Below are positions 15,202-20,078 of a DNA stretch of 20,078 nucleotides, in pieces; positions within the stretch are counted from its first letter, which is position 1, and every line of letters starts with the position of its first letter. Position numbers and translations under genes: made by a program. The notes beneath the pieces are model-generated. The model did no database searches. It saw only the letters and a list, made by a program, of their open reading frames with translations, and was not told the origin of the DNA. Source of the DNA: JAABYT01 sp041581935 (lineage in GTDB: Bacteria; Pseudomonadota; Gammaproteobacteria; HK1); NCBI GenBank assembly GCA_041581935.1, contig JBFICP010000027.1:1-20078 (forward strand), given 5' to 3'.

Positions 15202-16829
15202 GCCAGCCGTTACTGGAAATTTCCCGGCTCGGCGTGGAGTTCCATCTGCCCGAGGGCACCACCACCGCCGTCGACGGACTGTCCATGACCATCGACAAAG
15301 GCCAGACGGTCGCGCTGGTGGGTGAGAGCGGCTCCGGTAAGTCGGTGACCGCGCTCTCGATTTTACAGCTCCTGCCCTATCCGGTTGCACACCATACGCC
15401 GGGCAGCTCGATCCGTTTTCGAGGCGAGGAGCTGGTCGGTGGCACCGAGGCGCGACTGCGCGCGGTGCGCGGCGACCAAATCTCCATGATTTTCCAGGAG
15501 CCCATGGTGTCGCTGAATCCCCTGCACGTGGTGGAGAAGCAGGTGAACGAAGTGCTGTTCGTGCACAAGGGCATGGCACCGGGGGCGGCGCGTCAGCGCA
15601 CCCTCGAGCTTCTCGACATGGTCGGAATTCCCGACCCGGAGCGGCGCCTGGGCGCCTATCCCCACCAGCTTTCCGGCGGACAGCGCCAGCGGGTCATGAT
15701 TGCCATGGCGCTCGCCAACGAGCCGGATTTGCTGATTGCCGACGAGCCGACCACGGCGCTCGATGTCACCATTCAGGCCCAGGTGCTGGAGCTGTTGCGC
15801 AAGCTGCAGGCGCGGCTCGGCATGTCCATGCTACTCATCACCCACGATCTGGGCATCGTGCGCAAGATGGCTGAGTCGGTCTACGTCATGCAGGGCGGCC
15901 GGGTGGTGGAGAGCGGCGCCGTCTCGAGTGTCTTCGAGAAAGCCGAGCATCCCTACACGCAACGTCTGCTCGCCGCCGAGCCCAAGGGCGAGCCGCTGCC
16001 GGCACCCGCGGACGCAGCGCCCCTGGTGCGCGCCGAGGATATCAAAGTATGGTTTCCCATCAGGCGCGGGATTCTGCGCCGCACGGTAGACCACGTGAAG
16101 GCCGTCGACGGCATCAGTGTCACGGTGCGCGAGGGTCACACCGTGGGCGTGGTCGGCGAGAGCGGCTCGGGCAAGACCACCCTCGGGCTCGCGCTCCTGC
16201 GCCTGCAGACGAGCGAAGGCATCATCGAGTTCGACGCGAAGAACATCCAGAGCCAATCGGGACGCGCGCTGCGAGGGCTGCGGCGCGAGATGCAGGTGGT
16301 GTTCCAGGATCCCTTCGGCAGCCTGAGCCCGCGGCTCTCCATCGGCCAGATTGTCGGCGAGGGGCTCGAAGTGCACGACATGGGCGAGGGCCCCGAAGGT
16401 CGCGAGAACCTGATCATCGACGCGCTGCGCGAGGTGGGACTGGACCCGGAAACCCGTCACCGCTATCCCCACGAGTTCTCCGGAGGACAACGCCAAAGGA
16501 TCGCCATCGCCCGCGCCATGGTGCTGAAACCCCGTTTCGTCGTCCTCGACGAACCGACCTCGGCACTCGACATGTCGGTGCAGGCGCAGATCGTGGATCT
16601 CTTGCGCGATTTGCAGCAGCGCCACACCCTCGCCTACCTGTTCATCAGCCACGATCTCAAGGTGGTTCGGGCGCTGTCCGACGAGCTCATCGTCATGCGC
16701 GACGGCCGGGTGGTGGAACAGGGCGATGCACGGACGATTTTCGATTCGCCGCGCGAGGCCTATACCCGGGCGCTGATGGCCGCCGCCTTCGACCTGGAGG
16801 TCCGCGAGGAAGGCGCCGTCAGCATGTAA
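15198..16829 (+). CDS. yejF: YejF-type ABC transporter ATPase with two nucleotide-binding domains
   Basis: The product is 543 residues from a GTG at 15198, with a strong Shine-Dalgarno GGAGGAGG at 15184-15191. The start overlaps the yejE stop by 4 bases. Both ATPase domains are complete. Domain 1 has Walker A GESGSGKS (42-49), signature LSGGQRQR (158-165), Walker B LLIADEP (178-184) and switch H216. Domain 2 has GESGSGKT (320-327), FSGGQRQR (427-434), VVLDEP (448-453) and H485. It powers uptake through YejBE. HPYTQRLLAAEP and AYTRALMAA are the oligopeptide-ABC C-terminal motifs of the two halves. A longer frame opening at 14706 runs through yejE and is a shadow. The gene is followed by an 84-base gap to sufB with no clear terminator. 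Confidence 0.95.
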   Translation: MSQPLLEISRLGVEFHLPEGTTTAVDGLSMTIDKGQTVALVGESGSGKSVTALSILQLLPYPVAHHTPGSSIRFRGEELVGGTEARLRAVRGDQISMIFQEPMVSLNPLHVVEKQVNEVLFVHKGMAPGAARQRTLELLDMVGIPDPERRLGAYPHQLSGGQRQRVMIAMALANEPDLLIADEPTTALDVTIQAQVLELLRKLQARLGMSMLLITHDLGIVRKMAESVYVMQGGRVVESGAVSSVFEKAEHPYTQRLLAAEPKGEPLPAPADAAPLVRAEDIKVWFPIRRGILRRTVDHVKAVDGISVTVREGHTVGVVGESGSGKTTLGLALLRLQTSEGIIEFDAKNIQSQSGRALRGLRREMQVVFQDPFGSLSPRLSIGQIVGEGLEVHDMGEGPEGRENLIIDALREVGLDPETRHRYPHEFSGGQRQRIAIARAMVLKPRFVVLDEPTSALDMSVQAQIVDLLRDLQQRHTLAYLFISHDLKVVRALSDELIVMRDGRVVEQGDARTIFDSPREAYTRALMAAAFDLEVREEGAVSM

Positions 16830-16852
16830 GTTTTCGGGCCGCAAACCCCGGA

Positions 16853-16877
16853 ATTGTTGACTGAATTACTGGGTTAA
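16853..16877. promoter_or_regulatory. Candidate IscR-like (Rrf2-type) operator 1 over the suf -35 box
   Basis: This is a 25-base stretch with arms ATTGTTGACTGA and TTACTGGGTTAA around a central A at 16865. Compared by hand with the E. coli IscR type-1 consensus as I remember it, about 20 of 25 positions agree. Its internal symmetry is weaker than that of site 2. It contains the TTGACT -35 element, so bound protein would block RNA polymerase. Confidence 0.45.
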
Positions 16878-16886
16878 CCGTACAAT
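16857..16886 (+). promoter_or_regulatory. Predicted sigma70 promoter of the suf cluster
   Basis: The -35 box TTGACT at 16857-16862 and the -10 box TACAAT at 16881-16886 each match the consensus at 5 of 6 bases and are 18 bases apart. Transcription would begin near 16892-16894, giving a short leader of about 20 bases before sufB. The gap after yejF holds nothing else that would drive sufBCD. Confidence 0.65.
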
Positions 16887-16909
16887 TCCCGAGTAATTTA
16901 CTCAGGAAT
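16885..16909. promoter_or_regulatory. Candidate IscR-like (Rrf2-type) operator 2, near-perfect palindrome at the suf start site
   Basis: The arms ATTCCCGAGTAA and TTACTCAGGAAT flank a central T at 16897 and pair at 11 of 12 positions. Against the IscR type-1 consensus from memory about 21 of 25 positions agree. The site overlaps the end of the -10 box, the expected start site and the AGGA Shine-Dalgarno (16904-16907) of sufB. It begins 32 bases from the start of site 1, close to three helical turns. The regulator identity is inferred. Confidence 0.6.
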
Positions 16910-16913
16910 AGCC

Positions 16914-18362
16914 ATGGCCACCCAAGCGCCGGAAATCGAAGATCTCGTCCGACGGGAGTACGAGCACGGCTTCTTCACCGATGTGGAGTCAGACACCGTG
17001 CCCCCGGGCCTCGACGAGGACGTCATCCGGCTCATCTCGGGCAAGAAAGGCGAGCCCGAGTTCATGCTCGAGTGGCGGCTCAAGTCCTACCGCCACTGGC
17101 TCACCATGAGCGAGCCCGTGTGGGCACACGTGAACTACAACCCCATCGACTACCAAGCGATCTCGTACTACTCGGCGCCGAAATCCGGCAGCGACGGCCC
17201 CAAGAGCCTCGATGAGGTGGATCCGAAGCTTCTCGAGACCTACGAGAAGCTGGGCATTCCACTTGCCGAGCGGGCGCGGCTCGCCGGGGTCGCCGTCGAC
17301 GCGGTCTTCGACAGCGTTTCGGTGGCCACGACGTTCAAGGACACGCTGGCCGAGCAGGGGATCGTGTTCTGCTCCTTCTCCGAGGCGGTGCAGGATCACC
17401 CGGAGCTCATCGAGCAGTACCTTGGCACGGTGGTGCCGTATACCGACAACTACTTTGCCTCGCTCAACTCCGCGGTCTTCACCGACGGCTCGTTCTGCTA
17501 CATCCCCAAGGGCGTGCGCTGCCCAATGGAGCTGTCCACCTACTTCCGCATCAATGCCGCCAACACCGGCCAGTTCGAGCGCACGCTGCTGATCGCCGAC
17601 GAGGGCGCCTACGTGAGCTACCTGGAAGGCTGCACGGCGCCGATGCGCGACGAGAACCAGCTGCATGCGGCAGTGGTCGAGCTCATCGCGCTCGAAGGCG
17701 CACAAATCAAGTATTCCACGGTTCAGAACTGGTATCCCGGCGATGCGCAGGGGCGCGGCGGCATCTACAACTTCGTCACCAAGCGCGGCGACTGCCGCGG
17801 CCACAATTCGAAGATTTCCTGGACCCAGGTCGAGACCGGCTCGGCGATCACGTGGAAGTATCCGAGCTGCATCCTGCGCGGAGACAACTCGGTCGGCGAA
17901 TTCTACTCGGTGGCGCTGTCGAATCTGCGCCAGCAGGCGGACACCGGCACCAAGATGATACACATTGGCAAGAACACCTCGAGCACCATCATCTCGAAAG
18001 GCATTGCCGCCGGGCATGGCCAGAATGCCTATCGAGGGCTCGTGCAGATTGGCAAGGGTGCGGAAAACGCACGCAACTACACCCAGTGCGACTCATTGCT
18101 GATGAGCGATACGTGCGGCGCGCACACCTTTCCCTACATGGAGGTCAAGAACCCGACGGCGCGGGTCGAGCACGAGGCGACGACGTCCAAAATCAGCGAG
18201 GACCAGTTGTTCTACTGCCGCCAGCGCGGGATTTCGGAAGAGGACGCAATTTCCATCATCGTCAACGGTTTCTGCAAGGAAGTGTTCAAGGAGCTGCCGA
18301 TGGAGTTTGCCGTCGAGGCACAGAAATTACTGTCCGTCAGCCTGGAAGGCGCCGTCGGCTGA
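16914..18362 (+). CDS. sufB: Fe-S cluster scaffold protein SufB
   Basis: The product is 482 residues, full length for SufB. AGGA at 16904-16907 sits six bases before the ATG. The SufBC2D complex builds [Fe-S] clusters from sulfur delivered by a cysteine desulfurase. Family landmarks are SFCYIPKGVRCPMELSTYFR (193-212), the SYLEGCTAP segment with C240, then GDCRGHNSKISWTQVETGSA (292-311) and WKYPSCILRGDNSVGEFYSV (314-333). After these come QCDSLLMSDTCGAHTFPYME (391-410) and ARVEHEATTSKISEDQLFYC (416-435). By alignment from memory, C240, C392, H420 and E421 correspond to the E. coli SufB residues C254, C405, H433 and E434 used in sulfur transfer and cluster assembly; all are present. It is the first gene of the cluster and carries its own promoter. 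No sufA, sufS, sufE or Rrf2 regulator gene precedes it here. Confidence 0.97.
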   Translation: MATQAPEIEDLVRREYEHGFFTDVESDTVPPGLDEDVIRLISGKKGEPEFMLEWRLKSYRHWLTMSEPVWAHVNYNPIDYQAISYYSAPKSGSDGPKSLDEVDPKLLETYEKLGIPLAERARLAGVAVDAVFDSVSVATTFKDTLAEQGIVFCSFSEAVQDHPELIEQYLGTVVPYTDNYFASLNSAVFTDGSFCYIPKGVRCPMELSTYFRINAANTGQFERTLLIADEGAYVSYLEGCTAPMRDENQLHAAVVELIALEGAQIKYSTVQNWYPGDAQGRGGIYNFVTKRGDCRGHNSKISWTQVETGSAITWKYPSCILRGDNSVGEFYSVALSNLRQQADTGTKMIHIGKNTSSTIISKGIAAGHGQNAYRGLVQIGKGAENARNYTQCDSLLMSDTCGAHTFPYMEVKNPTARVEHEATTSKISEDQLFYCRQRGISEEDAISIIVNGFCKEVFKELPMEFAVEAQKLLSVSLEGAVG

Positions 18363-18395
18363 CAAGTTCACCGGAAAGATCCGATCGCCAACTCC

Positions 18396-19151
18396 ATGCT
18401 CTCCATCAAGAATTTGCACGTCGAAGTCGGCGGTAAGGAAATCATCCGCGGCCTCGATCTGGAGATTAAAGCCGGTGAGGTCCACGCCATCATGGGACCC
18501 AATGGCTCGGGCAAGAGCACGCTGGCCCACGTTCTGGCTGGACGCGAGGACTACGTGGTCACCAAAGGTGAAGTCCTCTACGAGGGCGCAAACCTTCTCG
18601 ACCTGCCGGCCGAAGAGCGCGCCCGCGAAGGTATCTTCCTCGGCTTTCAGTATCCGGTGGAAATCCCCGGCGTCAACAACACCTACTTCCTCAAGGCTGC
18701 GCTCAATGCCTCGCGCAAGCACCGCGGCCTCGACGAGCTCGACGCCATGGACTTCATGAAGCTGGTGAAGGAAAAGCTCGAGATTCTGCACATCGAAGAG
18801 TCGCTGCTGCAGCGGCAAATCAACGTAGGATTTTCCGGCGGCGAGAAGAAGCGTAACGAGGTCTTCCAGATGGCGGTGCTCGAGCCGCGCCTGGCGATAC
18901 TCGACGAGACCGACTCCGGGCTCGACATCGACGCACTGAAAGATGTCGCACGCGGCGTCAACGCGCTCAGGAATGAGGAACGATCCATCGTGCTCGTCAC
19001 CCACTATCAGCGGCTGCTCAATTACATCACGCCGGATTTCGTCCATGTTCTGAGCGAGGGCCGCATCGTCAAATCCGGTGGGCGCGATCTCGCCCTCGAG
19101 GTCGAGGAGGAGGGCTACACCGAGCTGCGGCAAAAGGCCGCCCCCGCCTGA
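18396..19151 (+). CDS. sufC: Fe-S cluster assembly ATPase SufC
   Basis: The product is 251 residues, the normal SufC length. It is the soluble ABC-type ATPase of the SufBC2D complex. Motifs are Walker A GPNGSGKST (34-42), Q-loop FQYPVEIPGV with Q85, signature FSGGEKKRNE (146-155), Walker B LAILDETDSGLD (167-178, with ETDSGLD typical of SufC in place of the usual DEPT), and switch H203. The start ATG lies 33 bases after the sufB stop. That gap has no good Shine-Dalgarno close to the ATG; a GGAAAGA lies too far upstream, at 18373-18379. No other in-frame start is available. Confidence 0.97.
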   Translation: MLSIKNLHVEVGGKEIIRGLDLEIKAGEVHAIMGPNGSGKSTLAHVLAGREDYVVTKGEVLYEGANLLDLPAEERAREGIFLGFQYPVEIPGVNNTYFLKAALNASRKHRGLDELDAMDFMKLVKEKLEILHIEESLLQRQINVGFSGGEKKRNEVFQMAVLEPRLAILDETDSGLDIDALKDVARGVNALRNEERSIVLVTHYQRLLNYITPDFVHVLSEGRIVKSGGRDLALEVEEEGYTELRQKAAPA

Positions 19152-19153
19152 CC

Positions 19154-20078
19154 GTGGCACGCCCCGCCGTCGATCACTACCTGGCGGAGTTTTCCGCTCT
19201 GCATGCCGAGCTGCCCGGGCACGGCATCGAGTGGATTGATCGATCCCGCAGGGGCGCGCTCGAGGCGTTCGCGAGCGCGGGCTTTCCCACCCCCCGTCAC
19301 GAGGACTGGAAGTACACGCGCGTCACACCCATCGAGAAACGCGGCTTCAAGATTCCTCAAGGAAACGGCACCACCATTCAGTCCGGCGACGTGCAACGTT
19401 TCTATCTCGGCGGGCAAGATTGCGAGCAGCTCGTGTTCGTCGACGGCCGCTACGTGGATCCGCTGTCGCGGCGAAACGTTCTCGAGAGCGGCGTGCGCGT
19501 CACGACGCTGGAAAGCGCCATGAAGGCATCGTCGGAGTTCTTGGAAAACCATCTGGGTCATTACGCCAATCCTGCGCATCAGGCGTTCTCCGCATTGAAC
19601 ACCGCCTTCATGACCGACGGCGCCGTCGTGCACGTCAAGAACCGGGGGGCGGACAAGCCGCCCATCCATCTGCTTTTCGTGGCGACTCGCGAAGACATCG
19701 TCACCCATCCGCGCGTGCTCGTGATTGCCGAGGCCGGTAGCCAGGCCACGATCATCGAAAGCTACGCGAGCGTCTGCGAAGGGTGCTACTTCACCAACGC
19801 GATAACCGAGATTGCGCTCATGGAGGATGCGCGGGTCGACCACTACAAGATTCAGGAGGAAAGCACCAAGGCCTTTCACGTGGCGACGCTCGAGGTGCAC
19901 CAGAACCGCGACACTCGATTCACCTCGCATTCCATATCGTTCGGCGGACAGCTGGTGAGAAACGACATCAACGTGCTGCTCGACGCCGAGGGCGCACACT
20001 GCACGCTCAACGGGCTTTTCATGGTGGGCGGGCGCCAGCACGTCGACTATCACACCCGCATCGATCACGCCAAGCCCC
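19154..20078 (+). CDS. sufD: Fe-S cluster assembly protein SufD, truncated by the window edge
   Basis: The frame starts at a GTG two bases after the sufC stop and stays open to the right edge, giving 308 residues of a protein that is usually a little over 400. The N-terminal part holds PTPRHEDWKYTRVTPI (45-60), the signature of SufD N-termini. The body has the right-handed beta-helix texture: HQAFSALNTAFMTDGAVVHV, then NAITEIALMEDARVDHYKIQ, and DTRFTSHSISFGGQLVRNDI, with NGLFMVGGRQHVDYHTRIDH near the edge. SufD pairs with SufB as the second scaffold subunit and is needed for iron entry. The C-terminal region of roughly 100-130 residues lies outside the window. Close spacing implies coupling to sufC. 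Confidence 0.95.
   Translation, partial: MARPAVDHYLAEFSALHAELPGHGIEWIDRSRRGALEAFASAGFPTPRHEDWKYTRVTPIEKRGFKIPQGNGTTIQSGDVQRFYLGGQDCEQLVFVDGRYVDPLSRRNVLESGVRVTTLESAMKASSEFLENHLGHYANPAHQAFSALNTAFMTDGAVVHVKNRGADKPPIHLLFVATREDIVTHPRVLVIAEAGSQATIIESYASVCEGCYFTNAITEIALMEDARVDHYKIQEESTKAFHVATLEVHQNRDTRFTSHSISFGGQLVRNDINVLLDAEGAHCTLNGLFMVGGRQHVDYHTRIDHAKP

Noticed and set aside
16830..16856. Terminator after yejF
   Set aside because: TTCGGG and CCCCGGAA can pair only imperfectly and no T-run follows.

Overview
The window is a gene-dense stretch of a high-GC proteobacterial chromosome, most likely gammaproteobacterial. Evidence for this is the YejABEF-type importer, a SufBCD cluster with IscR-like operator sequences, and LemA/DUF2207, AsmA and DUF4124 envelope proteins. 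The genus cannot be told from the sequence. There are no tRNA or rRNA genes, insertion sequences, CRISPR arrays or phage genes, and no gene-free stretch over 300 bases. The longest gap is about 146 bases.

Left edge and minus-strand block (1-10851). A WD40-repeat protein runs in from the left edge on the plus strand (ends 860) and converges on a long minus-strand series. Read in the direction of transcription from 10851 downwards, that series holds: a cyclic-nucleotide-binding/PP2C-type phosphatase fusion; a Cof-like HAD phosphatase; a 61-residue lipoprotein; the alpha and beta subunits of a split thiamine-diphosphate decarboxylase of the sulfopyruvate/phosphonopyruvate decarboxylase type; an endonuclease/exonuclease/phosphatase (EEP) fold hydrolase; LemA; a DUF2207 membrane protein with a poly-glycine tail; an AsmA-like protein; an unrecognised 133-residue helical protein; and a secreted DUF4124 protein. 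The alpha/beta and beta/EEP junctions are 4-base stop/start overlaps. EEP/lemA/DUF2207 are 9-18 bases apart, so at least the stretch from the lipoprotein to DUF2207 looks like one transcription unit.

Plus-strand importer (10998-16829). Divergent from the phosphatase gene lies a complete yejABEF set: binding protein, two permeases and a double ATPase. Genes are 4-12 bases apart or overlap, with GTG starts for B, E and F. The binding protein is unusual in ending with a predicted membrane helix.

Plus-strand suf cluster (16914 to the right edge). sufB, sufC and a truncated sufD follow, transcribed from a good sigma70-like promoter in the 84-base gap after yejF. That promoter is covered by two 25-base imperfect palindromes resembling IscR type-1 sites. 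No Rrf2-family regulator gene is next to sufB in this window.

Most genes belong to known families. I see no clear new multi-gene defence or mobile system. The items most worth following are the suf operator pair, the membrane-anchored YejA-like protein, and the unassigned split decarboxylase whose genes are translationally coupled to an EEP hydrolase.
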